Assembly (NCBI GenBank): GCA_023376005.1
Contig: CM042157.1
Coordinates: 68,260,494 to 68,324,493 of the forward strand
DNA from: Doryteuthis pealeii
Lineage: Eukaryota; Mollusca; Cephalopoda; Myopsida; Loliginidae
Direction of reading: 5' to 3'
Length of the DNA: 64,000 nt
In this document: positions 9,313-19,836 of the stretch, piece after piece
Layout: the number at the start of each line of letters is the position of its first letter
Position numbering within the stretch: position 1 is the stretch's first letter
Notes under the pieces: model-generated
The model's database searches: none
What the model saw: the letters and a program-made list of their open reading frames with translations, nothing else
Told to the model about the DNA's origin: nothing
Made by a program: the position numbers and the translations under genes

Positions 9313-9599
9313 TATGTTTCGGAGGGCGTATCTTCTTACTAGTTAAAGTAATGTTTACTAGTATCTCGCTTAACTAATGAATTGCTGTTAAGTCACTTGA
9401 CCAATCCTTGCACAAATAGTAAGTAAAATAAGTAAGTAAATAGTTAGTAAAAAAATCTTTTGACTCACCTTAGACACATTGGTTATTACCCTTGAAACAA
9501 GACAAACGTTTACTGAAATTTAATACAGTTTGCTTAACAAGATCTTACTTGATAAACATGTCTGAAGAGGACAAAGTTTTTTTTTTACTTCTTTTTTTA

Positions 9600-10310
9600 G
9601 AAACTTTGGACTGGGAAAATTTTTTTTACAGAAACAGCCAAAAAACAGTTAAAAGTGCTTTTTAAGTGTATACAAGGTGTGTCAAAATAATTAAAATACA
9701 GAAAGAGTCATAAAACTAATTCCAAACCAGACTAATTCTCATGCTGAAAAGTATATATAAAATGTAGCTACCTATAATTTTTAGTTCTCCTGAAGAAGGA
9801 GCATCACATAGTAAAAGATGGTTGAGTTCGCTGGAGAATTGGGGGAGATATGGGGCTTCAAATGTGACCCCAAAATGCCATTTTTCAGCCATTATAAGTC
9901 TATGTATTTTGATGAAAATGTACGTTATCGATTTTATTGTTTTTTCTCATGGATTCTAATGCCTTGAATTTACTGATGGGGAAAAAAATTGCTCAATTCG
10001 GAGTTTTAGATGACTTTAAGGCCTGATAATCCCCCTGAAAGTGGGCAAAAATGACCAATTTCGTGTACAAATAAAGTGCCAAACTAATATGATTTCTGAT
10101 AGAGTTCGATGAGGAGTATCACATAGTAAAAGATGGTTGAGTTCGCTTGAGAATTGGGGGAGATATTTATTTTTTACAGAAACAGCAAAAAAACAGTTAA
10201 AAGTGCTTTTTAAGTATATACAAGGTGTGTCAAACTATTTAAAATACATAAAAGAGTCATAAAAATAATTCCAAACCAGAATAATTCTTATGCTGAAAAG
10301 TATATATAAA
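9600..10310 (+). repeat. Two direct copies of a roughly 150-bp segment about 540 bp apart
   Basis: The segment 9620-9775 (ACAGAAACAGCCAAAAAACA through AAAAGTATATATAAAATGT) recurs at 10165-10315. The piece at 9800-9850 (CATAGTAAAAGATGGTTGAG) recurs at 10115-10160. Both copies contain ACAAGGTGTGTCAAA, the end sequence of the palindromes at 10672 and 38268. Confidence 0.6.
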
Positions 10311-10312
10311 AT

Positions 10313-10565
10313 TTAAAGTAAAAGTAAAGTCGGCGTGGTGGCCTAAAGTCGGTATCAGCCAATCAGCGAGGGAGTCTATCCCCTTTTCACTAGCATTAGA
10401 TAAAGGAGATTGTTTTTTGCATCTGAGGTGGAGCACCACACCTACCATCAGCTCCTTACTTTACCGCACAGATCCCTGTGCTAACTCATACGCTGAGTTG
10501 GCGAGGGCTGGTATCGAACTAGGAACCTTGTGGTTTCTAGCCGAACGGTCTACCAACTGAGCTAA
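10313..10565 (-). mobile_element. tRNA-derived SINE A, near full length
   Basis: Read on the minus strand: a tRNA-like head with an A box (TTAGCTCAGTTGGTAGACCG) and a B box (AGTTCGATACC), then CTCAGCGTATGAGTTAGCAC, GGATCTGTGCGGTAAAGTAA, GGAGCTGATGGTAGGTGTGG and a 3' end AGTCGGCGTGGTGGCC (complement). The best preserved family member is at 35004-35257. Confidence 0.8.
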
Positions 10566-10575
10566 ATCTTTTAGT

Positions 10576-10618
10576 TCTCCTGAAGAAGGTTAATCTTGAA
10601 CACTGAAACTGGTCGAGA
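10576..10618 (+). ncRNA. Hammerhead ribozyme candidate with intact core (GUC cleavage site)
   Basis: The plus strand shows stem I UCUC/GAGA, core CUGAAGA, stem II AG-GUU paired with AAC-CU with one bulged A, core GAAA, the self-complementary ACUGGU as loopless stem III, and C at the cleavage position (GUC). The required core bases C3, U4, G5, A6, G8, A9, G12, A13 and A14 are all present. It is followed by TTTTTCCTACAACTA and a (TA)n array. Tiny stem III hammerheads of this type are known in retroelements and may act as dimers. Confidence 0.6.
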
Positions 10619-10671
10619 GAAAAACTTTTTCCTACAACTATATATATATATATATATATATATATTGTATA

Positions 10672-10922
10672 TATACAAGGTGTGTCAAAGAAGTATCGAG
10701 ATTTTCTGTACTTTTTGATACATCTTGTATTCTGAAAAAAATTACATTCCATTCATTAATTTTTTCAGAATACAAGGTTTGTCAAGAAAGTACAAAGTTT
10801 AAAGCTGTATTTACCAAGATAGAAATAATGAATGAATGGAATGTTATTTTTTTTTTTCAGAATACAATGTGTGTCAAAAAGTACAAAAAATCTCTATACT
10901 TTTTGACACACCTTGTATATAC
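10672..10922. mobile_element. Palindromic element with TACAAGGTGTGTCAAA ends (mariner-like termini)
   Basis: The left end ATACAAGGTGTGTCAAAGAA is inverted at 10895-10922. Inner copies of the same motif at about 10765 and 10860 flank ATTCCATTCATT-type sequence. The larger relative at 38268-38962 has six tandem internal units. Confidence 0.6.
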
Positions 10923-11465
10923 TAGACAAAATGTGGCCCGTTGGGTCACCCATTGAGCTCTGAGTAGATAATTGGGATTAGGGAAAAGTGAGTTTGCAAA
11001 GCAAATTATATAAAAAATAAATAAATAGATACAACCAGAGAATTAAAAAAAAAAAAATTCTAAGAAAGGGAATATTTGACCTAATTTAAATTTATGAAGA
11101 GCTAAAATGTTGGCCCAGCTGGCTGTTTGTGAAACCTAACGTACAAATACATTTCATAACTCTCCAATCTATCTCTCTCTCTCTCTCTCTCTCCACACTC
11201 ACTGAGAAACTAACATATATAATGAGGAGGCAATCAAGAAATACATAGAGAGGGTGAAAGTGACAGGCATAATATCAAGTTAGAGACGGGTCAGTTTTTG
11301 ACTTAGTTGCAAATTACGACTAATTAGAACCAATTAAAATGGATTTATTTTCAAACATAACTCAATCCTAAAACTAAGGAATATTTTAGTATAACTTTCA
11401 TGTAATTAAACTAAACAGTAAAAAATCCTTTAGGAAACAAAAATTGATTTGTTCAACTTTAGTAT
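10920..11465 (+). repeat. Interspersed repeat family I
   Basis: ACTAGACAAAATGTGGCCCG, then TTGGGTCACCCATT and a distal block with CATAACTCAATCCTAAAA, matches 59050-59345 in the same order. (TC)n lies at 11160-11192. No open frame is present. Confidence 0.5.
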
Positions 11466-11476
11466 AATAATAGATA

Positions 11477-12085
11477 TTTACCAACTCCTCCACACAAGCA
11501 GGATGAGACACAAGGTCAATTTCTTAAGTGGAGTTTAGCAAGTTTGAATTCAGAGTTTTCCTTCTCCTAGACTGGTTGCCTAAGTATAAAGAATTTGTCT
11601 GTCCTACTATTTACTCATAGCTAGAGGCAGAATAGTTGGATGCATACCTTTCCCAAGGGTTTAAGGGCTATGTAAAATGCAGCCAGCTTCATCCAGAATT
11701 TGAACTCTGGTCTCTGTGTCCATATCCTATTATGATAACCATTACACTACAAGAGGTGTTGGGTTATATACATTTACCCACCCCTCTGCATGAGCAGGTA
11801 AATTTCTTAAACGGCGTTTGAATTCAGAATTTTTCCTTCTCCTAGACTGATTGCCATACCAATGTTAAAGAGCCCAGTCTGCCTTATTATTTACCCATAG
11901 CTAGTGTAGGATATGACACAGGGTTAATTTCTTAAGCAGCATTTAAAAGGTTTGAATTAAGAATTTTTCCTTCTCCTAGACTGATTGCCATACCAAAGTT
12001 AAAGAGCCCAATCTGTCCTACTATTTACCCATAACCAGAGGGAGAGTAGTTAAATGCATACCTTTTCCAAGGGTATTAGTAGTTT
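11477..12085 (-). mobile_element. Cluster of SINE B copies (one full, two partial)
   Basis: The segment 11477-11757 is a near-complete SINE B on the minus strand (B box at about 11694, A box at about 11735). The segments 11772-11905 and 11910-12085 are further body fragments in the same orientation, sharing CCTTCTCCTAGACTG and TTTACCCATA blocks. The cluster probably arose by nested insertion or local duplication. Confidence 0.7.
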
Positions 12086-12479
12086 GATGAGTGGTCACTT
12101 AGGTAGAGAAGTTAACCATGGCCTTGTGCCAGACTATACCTAACTTTGGTAAGTTACTATTTCAGACATTCCAGCCTCAATTCTGTTTCTAGATCTTTTT
12201 CTTCTTTTTTCCGTTTTAACAGAAGAAAATAGCAGATATGTATTAAGTTTTCAAGATAAAAGATAAGCTGACATACAGACAGACATGCAAACATGAGTTT
12301 TGGTGGGGGTGGGGGTGGGGGCATGGAAATAATAGAAATCTCGAGTCTCTGTAAAATAATCTTCTTGATTTCCATCTTTCCTCTTCTATTTTTATTGTTA
12401 ACGTGTTACATCGTTCTTCATTTGTTTCTTTGAAAGTATCTGTATATAAAAAGGATATATGTACTAGCAGGATCTGGGG

Positions 12480-13396
12480 ATATACCACAGTATGATGATT
12501 TAATTATTACAACGTTTGGTATGTTTAGTTAAGAGTGCTAAATAGTTCAATATTTAAAAGATCTTGATTTAACTCTCTCTCACTCTTTTGTTCTTTCTTT
12601 CACCTTCTCATCTTACTTAAGAGTGCAATAGTTCAATATGTAAAAAGTATAATAATCTTGATTTAACTCTCTCTCACTCTTTTGTTCTTTCTTTTCACCT
12701 TCTCATCTTTACTTAAGAGCTATTGTAAAATAGTTCAATATGTAAAAAGTATAATAATCTTGACTAGCATGACCTGTGGATATACACTGTATGATAATTT
12801 AGTTATTACACATTTGATATGTTTAGTTAAGAGCTACTGCTAAATAGTTCAATATGTAAAAAGTATAATAATCTTTATTTAACTCTCTCTCACTCTTTTG
12901 TTCTTTCTTTTCACCTTCTCATCTTTACTTAAGAGCTATTGCTAAATAGTTCAATATGTAAAAAGTATAATAATCTTGATTTAACTCTCTCTCACTCTTT
13001 TGTTCTTTCTTTTCACCTTCTCATCTTTACTTAAGAGCTATTGCTAAATAGTTCAATATGTAAAAAGTATAATAATCTTGACTAGATGACCTGTGGATAT
13101 ACCGCTGTATGATAATTTAATTATTACAACATTTGATATGTTTAGTTAAGAGCTATTGCTAAATAGTTCAATATGTAAAAAGTATAATAATCTTGATTTA
13201 ACTCTCTCTCACTCTTTTGTTCTTTCTTTTCATCTTCTCATCTTTACTTAAGAGCTATTGCTAAATAGTTCAATATGTAAAAAGTATAATAATCTTGATT
13301 TAATTCTCTCACTCTTTTAAAAAAATTTTTTTTCCTTCTTTGCATTATGTTTGATTGAGAATTTTGGTTATAAAGCGTGTGTCGAAAGTCCACTTC
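12480..13396 (+). repeat. About 102-bp tandem array within repeat family D
   Basis: From about 12515 to 13320 the unit TTAAGAGCTATTGCTAAATA, TAGTTCAATATGTAAAAAG, TTGATTTAACTCTCTCTC, TTCACCTTCTCATCTTTAC repeats about eight times. Two longer variants contain a GACCTGTGGATATAC insert (about 12760 and 13085). Single units occur at 19560, 21040, 21600, 23290 (minus) and 49240, so the array expanded from one segment of a dispersed repeat. Confidence 0.8.
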
Positions 13397-13961
13397 TGTT
13401 ACGTACTGGCATCAAATTCTATATGTTATATAGCGGCTTCAAATTCACGCTGCTAAATCGTGTATCTGTATACGTTGCGGGTATGTATATCACGTGGCGA
13501 AGTATGTAGTTAGACTTAAGAAACCACAACACATGGGTATAGTAGGAGTTGACTTTATTTCTCTCCCTCGGGTGGTGTGGTGGGTGGTGAGTGTTGACAA
13601 TCACTACTACTCTTGGGATGACTAGCGTTGGTGACGTGGGAGGGGTGGACAAACCTCACTGCCTGCTGGCAGCGATGGAACGTGTCAACGGGCGCTCCTT
13701 GTGCTCTGTTCGCTGTCCGACTCTCTAACTGACCTGGGATCCCTGACTTCCTTTTATATATATCAAACGCCTACGCGTTTTCTTTTGTTATCTTTATCAG
13801 CGGACAAATCTATTTCCGGAACTTATTGTTACCCATCCTTCTTTGTTTGCTTTACCCGGAAAAAGTCCTTTGTTACTCTTTTTGTCTTCTCCCTGCCTCG
13901 ATCCAACCGGAAGACCCTATTTCCGTTTTCACCTTCTTTTAAATATCTTCAATATACAACA
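13397..13961 (-). mobile_element. Solo LTR of an LTR retrotransposon with target duplication
   Basis: This 565-bp segment starts TGTTACGTACTGG and ends ATATACAACA, flanked on both sides by CTTC (13393-13396 and 13962-13965). On the minus strand a TATA box (ATATATATAAAAGG, about 13755) is followed about 200 bp later by a polyA signal AATAAA (about 13555), in the order expected for U3-R-U5. The same host repeat without the LTR is present at about 19726-19750 (GTCCACTTCTACTTATAG), which is the pre-insertion site. The 4-bp duplication fits Ty3/gypsy-type integration. Confidence 0.85.
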
Positions 13962-14785
13962 CTTCTACTTATAGACTCGCCGAGAACCATGTGACCAACT
14001 TCTTGGCCAACTACTGGCAGTACTCTGCTGCTGATATTGTTAATTATACCGGCTGTTCTGGTCATACCTACGCACACTGCTTTGAACCTTTGTGGATGAC
14101 GGAACATAGGATTATATCACTGGACCTTTGACACTATGTAGGATTCCATAACTTGGGACTTATTCACTTACCAAAGGATTCCATAGTTCAGGACTTACTT
14201 ACTTTAAGTCCTTTTTAACTGGCCAAGGATGGCGGTCAGAAACTTAACACTGCAGAGGAGTAAGATCCCCCCAATGGGGCCAACTGTTGGCTGTAGGTAT
14301 CAACCCATGATGCTTAAGGACGGAATCCTGGTGGATGAGCAGTCCATGGCATGTAACACTCCACTTAGTCCCTTACTTAGGCTCAATGGGTGGTCGGAGA
14401 GACCCTCCCCTGCCGATCAATCAGCTGGTCACATCAAGCCCTTGCACCTATATGATTGTCCTAACCCTACAAACTTAACAAACAGATTAGCGTCATCACA
14501 TTCCTCTTTATCCTACTCTCCTTCTATCTTTCTTTCTTAAATTTTTTCTATATTGCATGTCCTTTTCCTTCCCTTTCTTTCTTTCTAATAAAAATGGAAT
14601 GGTCTATTATTATTAGCTGACACTCATAAGAAATTAGAACTCGGTTGATGGGCAACACCAGATAATCAGGATTTGCATTTTTGCATTTCATCTTGGACAA
14701 TTTGGATGGTCTGATTCTTAACCAGAGGGTGTTGCAAGATGATAACAGTCGTACAATTAAGGAACAAGTGTATTAATATATAGAT
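13962..14785 (+). repeat. Repeat family D, distal part
   Basis: The segment continues the repeat interrupted by the solo LTR: ACTTATAGACTCGCCGAGAA, CAGTACTCTGCTGCTGATAT, later AATAAAAATGGAATGGTC, CAACACCAGATAATCAGG, GAGGGTGTTGCAAGATGA and the end TATTAATATATAG. Similar distal blocks are at 22885-23290 (minus) and 49590-49805. A piece of family C (14380-14480) is embedded. Confidence 0.6.
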
Positions 14786-14868
14786 GTTTCTTACTTAATT
14801 ATGATTTTAAAAAATGGGAAAAAATAAAAAAAATCTACAATGTGAAAGTTCAATATAACCAAAATTAT

Positions 14869-15158
14869 GGAGGCGTGTTGTGTAATGGTTAGAGTGGTAG
14901 GAAATGGACTCATCGAACTGAGTTCAATTCCTGGACGATGCTGTTTGCATTTCACATGGTGCTAATACTGTTGGGAAAGGTATGAATCCAATTCGCCCTC
15001 CAGCTATGGGTAAATAGCAGGGCAAACTGTTTTTTTTTTAACCTTGGCTAAGTAATCAGTCTAGGAGAAGGTAAACTCTGAATTCAAACCTGTTAAACTC
15101 TGCTTAAGAAATTGACCATGTGTCGTATCCTGCTCATGCAGAAGGGTTGGTAAATATA
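14869..15158 (+). mobile_element. SINE B, full length
   Basis: It starts GGAGGCGTGTTGTGTAATGG (A box), with the B box GAGTTCAATTCC at about 14920 and an end at GGGTTGGTAAATATA. It is directly followed by a SINE A in the opposite orientation. Confidence 0.8.
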
Positions 15159-15161
15159 TAA

Positions 15162-15413
15162 AAAAGTAAAGTCATCGGGGCGGCTTAATGTCGGTATCAG
15201 CCAGAGAACAAGGGAGACTATCCCCTTTTCACTTGTACTAGACCAAGGAGATTGTTTTTGCATCTGAGGCGGGGCACCACACCTACCATCAGCTCCTCAC
15301 TTTACCGCACAGATCCCTGTGCTACTCATACACTGAGTTGGCAAGGGCCGGTATCGAACTAGGAACCTTATGGTTTCTAGCCAAACACTCTATCGACTAA
15401 GCTAACCCGGCCT
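15162..15413 (-). mobile_element. SINE A, full length
   Basis: The tRNA-like head is at the right-hand end (GGCCGGGTTAGCTTAGTCGA on the minus strand, B box at about 15350). The body matches the other SINE A copies. Confidence 0.8.
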
Positions 15414-15829
15414 TATCGGTAAATATATATACTAACAAAATCCAGGGTAGTGGAAGAAATATTACTTCAATTTGAACAATAAGACAAAAAAAAGCTAATG
15501 CAGACGATATTGAAAAGGTCAAGTTGCTGATAGGATCTGTCGCTCAAAGTCAGCCTGGCTGAAGTTGACAGCCTCGTTTTTAGTTAAAGGGTAATTTAAA
15601 CAACCTTTCTTCAGTGCATTGCTTTCATTTAAATTACGTCAGGCAGAGAAATTTGTTGCTTTTACAAAAATGGAAATCCATGTTGTGTTCTTTGATTGGT
15701 TACATGTAAAATCTATACATTAATACACTTCTTCCTTTTGGTTAAGAAATCTGTGTGCTGTTATTTGATTGGCTAGATGTAAAATACAATTTGATTGGCC
15801 AGATAGAAAACATTAGGTCATAATTAGAC

Positions 15830-16090
15830 AAAAGATTTTGGTGTGAATATGGATGATCAACTAAAATTTTCCAAGCATGTAGAAATACAAGTAGATAAAG
15901 CGAACAAGATATGAGGGTTAATACGAAGGTCATATGAATAAATGGATGAGAATATGTTGAAAAATGTATTCGTTGGTGAAACCGCATTTTGAATTTGCCA
16001 AAGTGGTTTGGAGTTCAAGATTAATCAAGGACATAAAACTCATTGAAGGATTACAAAGAAGAGCTATTAAAGGAATAGATGATTTAAAAA

Positions 16091-16098
<8 letters not shown>
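15830..16098 (+). pseudogene. LINE RT-domain fragment (CR1/L2-like)
   Basis: Frames on the plus strand give KDFGVNMDDQLKFSKHVE, then FEFAKVVWSSRLIKDIKLIE and GLQRRAIKGIDDLKNL with frameshifts and stops. It overlaps the block seen at 8440-8560, so it is a second, more 5' copy of the same LINE type. It ends at a (TA)n array. Confidence 0.75.
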
Positions 16099-16129
<31 letters not shown>

Positions 16130-16130
16130 T

Positions 16131-16560
16131 ATAGACATCTCCCAATCTTGAGAGATTGGGAAACCCCAAACTACGTACTGGCATCGTGACAGGGAAGTAT
16201 TTCGATAAGGGGCAGACACCGATGCTTTTGTGGAAATCAGCTTCAGCTATGAGGACCAATTGACAGAAGGGGTGGGATGGATACACATCCTCATGGAAAG
16301 ACAGGCCGATGATAGCTGTAAGAAGTTTGAGGTAAGGTGACTCGAGCCCTCCATTCTGAAGCGAAACATGTCGGACGCCATGGAAACATTTCCTACATTG
16401 AAGTCTGACCTGTGTGGCAGCGCCTGTATGTTGAGGAGTTCATATGTGAGACAGGGTACAGAAAAACAAGCTGGATCCGTGGGCCATCTGCATGCTCACA
16501 ACTGCTCACATCTGGACTACTTGTAGAAATGGCCTTATTCTGTCAAGAAGCGGTAATCAC
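16131..16560. other. Unassigned non-low-complexity stretch between two (TA)n arrays
   Basis: The base composition is higher in GC than the neighbours. A short hairpin CCCAATCTTGAGAGATTGGG sits at the left end. The minus strand has an open frame of about 40 residues before it runs into the TA array, with no family I recognise. It is probably a unique insert or part of an unknown element. Confidence 0.3.
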
Positions 16561-16561
16561 C

Positions 16562-16562
<1 letters not shown>

Positions 16563-16607
<45 letters not shown>
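16563..16607. repeat. (TA)n microsatellite
   Basis: Uninterrupted TA array of more than 20 units. Confidence 0.9.
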
Positions 16608-16609
<2 letters not shown>

Positions 16610-16658
16610 GTACATGTAGTCAATAGAAAAGAAAAAAAATGTTTCAGTTTATATGTAT

Positions 16659-16852
16659 GTATTTACCAACCCCTCCGCAGAAGATGGATGTGACACAAAG
16701 TCAATTTTTAAGCAGAGTTTCTGAAGTTTAACTTCAGAGTTTTCCGTCTCCTTGGCCAGTTGCCAAGGTTAAAGAGCCCAATCTGCCCTACTATTTACTG
16801 GATTCATACCTTTCCCAAGGGTATTAGCCTATGTGAAATGCTTGCTAGTCCA
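16659..16852 (-). mobile_element. SINE B, truncated copy
   Basis: Body sequence on the minus strand from GGGTTGGTAAATA to GAAATGC; the tRNA-like head is missing. Confidence 0.65.
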
Positions 16853-16895
16853 TATAAGGAGCATCTATCTCTTAATAGTAAATCTAGACATTGAA

Positions 16896-17141
16896 TAAAG
16901 TAAAGTCGTCGGGGTGGCCTAAAGTCGGTAATAGCCAGACAGCGAGGTAGTCTATCGCCTTTTCACTAGTGCTAGACCAAGGAGATTGTTTTTTGTCTGA
17001 GGTGGAGCGCCACACTTACCATCAGCTCCTTACTTAATTGCACAGATTAATCACAGATCCCTGTGCTACTCATATGCTGAGTTGGCGAGGGCCAGTATCG
17101 AACCCAGAATCTTGTGTTTCTTAGTCAGACACTCTACCAAC
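16896..17141 (-). mobile_element. SINE A whose tRNA head has expanded into a tandem array
   Basis: The body of SINE A is intact (AAAGTCGTCGGGGTGGCC at the left). At the right-hand end, the part that should be the tRNA-like head continues into the 37-bp array at 17105-17812. Confidence 0.75.
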
Positions 17142-17812
17142 AGGAACCTTGTAGTTCTTAGTCGGACACTCTACTGACAGGAACCTTGTGGTTCTTACTC
17201 AGACACTCTACCAAGAGGAACCTTGTGGTTCTTACTCAGACACTCCACCGACAGGAATCTTGTGGTTCTTAGACACTCTGTCAACAGGAACCTTGTGATT
17301 CTTACTCAGACACTCTACAAACAGGAACCTTGTGGTTCTTACTCAGACACTCTACCAACAGGAACCTTGTGGTTCTTAGTCGGACAGTCTACCGCCAGGA
17401 ACCTTGTAGTCCTTAGTCAGACACTCTACCAAGAGGAACCTTGTAGTTCTTAGTCAGACACTCTACCAACAGGAACCTTGTGGTTCTTAGTTGGACACTC
17501 TACTGACAGGAACCTTGTGGTTCTTAGTCGGACACTCTACCGCCAGGAACCTTGTAGTTCTTAGTTGGACACTTTACCAACAGGAACCTTGTGGTTCTTA
17601 CTCAGACACTCTACTGACAGGAACCTTGTGGTTCTTAGTCGGACACTCTACCGCCAGGAACCTTGTAGTTCTTAGTTGGACACTTTACCAACAGGAACCT
17701 TGTGGTTCTTACTCAGACACTCTACTGACAGGAACCTTGTGGTTCTTAGTCAGACACTCTACCGACAGGAACCTTGTGGTTCTTACTCAGACACTCTACT
17801 GACTAAGCTAAA
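17105..17812 (+). repeat. 37-bp minisatellite derived from the SINE A tRNA head
   Basis: About 18-19 units of AGGAACCTTGTGGTTCTTA, GTCAGACACTCTACCAAC. The same sequence occurs once in every SINE A, spanning the B box to the anticodon-arm region. Unit starts are 37 bp apart (17142, 17179, 17216, 17253). The array ends at CTGACTAAGCTAAACCGG, the true tRNA-like 5' end, so expansion happened inside the element. The array is open in one plus-strand frame only because 37-bp units change frame; this is not a gene. Confidence 0.85.
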
Positions 17813-17819
17813 CCGGTCC

Positions 17820-18264
17820 TAGTACAGGTAAATTTAAACGTTGGAAGTTTGAGATTTTCTTTGACTGAGTCATTTATCAACTGATCCATGCAACTAATTT
17901 ATTTATATATAAAAAATCTCAATGTACTTTTGTGTGTGGGCTCACAATTTCATACTAAGATTTTCTGCTTCTCAAATTTCACCTCTCTAATTTCTTGATC
18001 AGAGTCTGATGAATGAGTTATTGAAATTCCATGGCTTGTACGTGGCCGCAAAATTATTTCAGGGCTGTAAAACTGGGGAATATTATTACAGAGTTAATTG
18101 TTTGCTATTTAATGAAAGGTTTTGTACAGCAGAGGTGTAACGAAGTAAGATTGTATTCCAGCAATTGCCTTAAAAATCAGCATTCTAAATCTTAGCTAGG
18201 CTCTAAAACTGACTTCTGACATCAATAGGATATATACAACTATGTAACTCACAAAAAGGTTCAT

Positions 18265-18270
<6 letters not shown>
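17820..18270. other. Intron sequence without recognised features
   Basis: AT-rich sequence with no open frame, repeat copy or palindrome that I can identify. Confidence 0.4.
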
Positions 18271-18296
<26 letters not shown>

Positions 18297-18299
<3 letters not shown>

Positions 18300-18562
18300 G
18301 AGGATATGTGCTTAATTGAAGTCATACCTAATTTTGAAAATTAATCAGTTAATAATTAATGAATTTAGGCAGACATATATGTTCAAATGTAAGGCTAATC
18401 AAATCGAGAAAATGTCAATCCCTGTATGTACATTTCGACTTGACATTTTCTCGATTTGTTTAGCCTTACATTTGAACATATATGCCCGCCTAAATTCATT
18501 AATTATTAACTAATTAATTTTCAAAATTAGGTATGACTTCAATTAAGCACATATCCTCCAAA
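18297..18562. mobile_element. Palindromic element FB3, copy 1
   Basis: Nearly perfect inverted arms (GAGGATATGTGCTTAATTGA against its complement) of about 125 bp around a short centre with GTATGTACATTTCGAC. It is bracketed by (TA)n at 18270 and 18615. The centre keeps GAAAUGUACAU, the 3' half of the FB3 hammerhead; the CUGAUGA half has been lost. Sister copies are at 21216 and 61270, and half copies at 19795 and 34741. Confidence 0.75.
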
Positions 18563-18614
18563 AATTGTCAGCTAAAGGCCATATCAAAAATAAACACATT
18601 GTTTACTTACTTTC

Positions 18615-18662
<48 letters not shown>
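18615..18662. repeat. (TA)n microsatellite
   Basis: Long TA array with one interruption. Confidence 0.9.
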
Positions 18663-18663
<1 letters not shown>

Positions 18664-18665
18664 CG

Positions 18666-18876
18666 GCCAGCTTCATTTTGATGTATGATACATGTTCCTG
18701 TGTTGGTAATTATACCTGTCCTAAACAAAATGGCATTACTTTTTGACACACTTATGTGGAGAAGTAGAGGTGTGATCCACAGAGGAGCAGCTTCATTTTG
18801 ATGTATGATACATGTTCCTGTGTTGGTGATTATACCTGACCTAAACAAAATGGCATTACTTTTTGACTCACCCTCA
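18666..18876 (-). mobile_element. Duplicated terminal repeat of a mariner element
   Basis: Two direct copies of the terminal sequence of the mariner at 41603-42277 (CAGCTTCATTTTGATGTATG through AAAATGGCATTACTTTTTGA). The right end runs CCCTCA into a TA dinucleotide at 18877. No transposase sequence remains. Confidence 0.7.
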
Positions 18877-19109
18877 TAATTTAACCTGGCAACACTGCGG
18901 TGTCTGCCTTTATACACCTGCAATGAGTCATGTTGTGTCCGGTTGCTGTCAGCAGTGTCTGCTCAGATTGATAGTCAATAATATTTTGGTTTTTATATTA
19001 ACCACTAGTTTCATAGAATGACTACATAAAAGCTTATCAGCCCTGTCGGTGGGTCTTTAGAATACACCGACTGCACCTCTGCATGTTGGCGTTTTTTGTA
19101 TATATATAT

Positions 19110-19388
19110 TTACCAACCCCTCCGCATGAGCAGGATGCGACACAAGGTCAATTTCTTAAGCGGAGTTCAACAGGTTTGAATTCAGAGTTTTCCTTCTCCT
19201 AGACCGGTTGCCTAACCAAGGTTAAAGAGCCCAGTCCGCCCTACTATTTACCCATAGCTGGAGGGAGAGTAGGATTCATACCTTTCCCAAGGGTATTAGC
19301 CCTAAGTGAAATGCAATTAGCACGTCCAGGATTTGAACTCGGGGCGACGAGTCCATTTCCCATGACTTTAACCATTACACCACGCGTG
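19110..19388 (-). mobile_element. SINE B, full length
   Basis: Almost identical to the copy at 4805-5091, including the head (B box complement GGATTTGAACTCG at about 19330, A box at about 19370). High similarity between two distant copies suggests recent activity. Confidence 0.85.
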
Positions 19389-19394
19389 CCAGAT

Positions 19395-19760
19395 GTCCAT
19401 TTCTACTTATAGACTCGCCTATAACCATGTGACCAACCTATTGGCCAACCACTGGCAGTACTCTGCTGCTGATATTGTTTCTTTGAAAGTATCTGTATAT
19501 AAAAAGGATATATGTACTAGCAGGATCTGGGGATATACCACAGTATGATGATTTAATTATTACAACGTTTGATATGTTTAGTTAAGAGCTATTGATAAAT
19601 ACTTCAATATGTAAAAAGTATAATAATCTTGATTTAACTCTCTCACTCTTTTTTATTTTTTTTTCCTTCTTTGTATTATGTTTGATTGAGAATTTTGGCT
19701 ATAAGGTGTGTGTTGGAAGTCCACTTCTACTTATAGACTCGCCGAGAACCATGTACCAAC
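19395..19760 (+). repeat. Repeat family D, rearranged copy containing the solo-LTR empty site
   Basis: The segment 19400-19475 repeats the distal block, and 19478-19700 is one unit of the 102-bp array with its left flank. At 19726-19760, GTCCACTTCTACTTATAG and the following bases are the unoccupied version of the site holding the LTR at 13397-13961. Confidence 0.65.
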
Positions 19761-19794
19761 TTCTTGGCCAACCAACAGGTCTTCCTGTCTATAG

Positions 19795-19836
19795 CTCTGC
19801 TGATGAAGCCTAATAGGCCGAAATGTACATAAAGAG
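19795..19836 (+). ncRNA. Hammerhead ribozyme candidate, FB3 half copy
   Basis: Core CUGAUGA, stem II GCCU/AGGC closed by an A-C mismatch, core GAAA, the self-complementary AUGUACAU as stem III, cleavage base A, and stem I CUCU/AGAG with one G-A mismatch next to the core. The paralogue at 34741 has G at the mismatched position, which gives a canonical G-C closing pair. Confidence 0.5.

Noticed and set aside
12299..12326. Functional G-quadruplex regulatory element
   Set aside because: There are only three G5 runs plus one GG. It could fold weakly, but nothing links it to a gene.
16345..16385. CTGAAGCGAAACATGTCGGAC as a hammerhead
   Set aside because: It has GAAAC, a palindromic ACATGT and a C at the cut site, but stem II and half of the first core strand are missing. 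At best it is a remnant.
17223..17802. Repetitive protein gene encoded by the 37-bp array
   Set aside because: The open frame follows from the repeat unit lacking stops. The sequence is a tRNA-SINE fragment with no start or splice context.
17105..17812. CRISPR array
   Set aside because: The units are contiguous, without unique spacers, and clearly derive from a SINE. The same holds for the 65-bp array at 50988.
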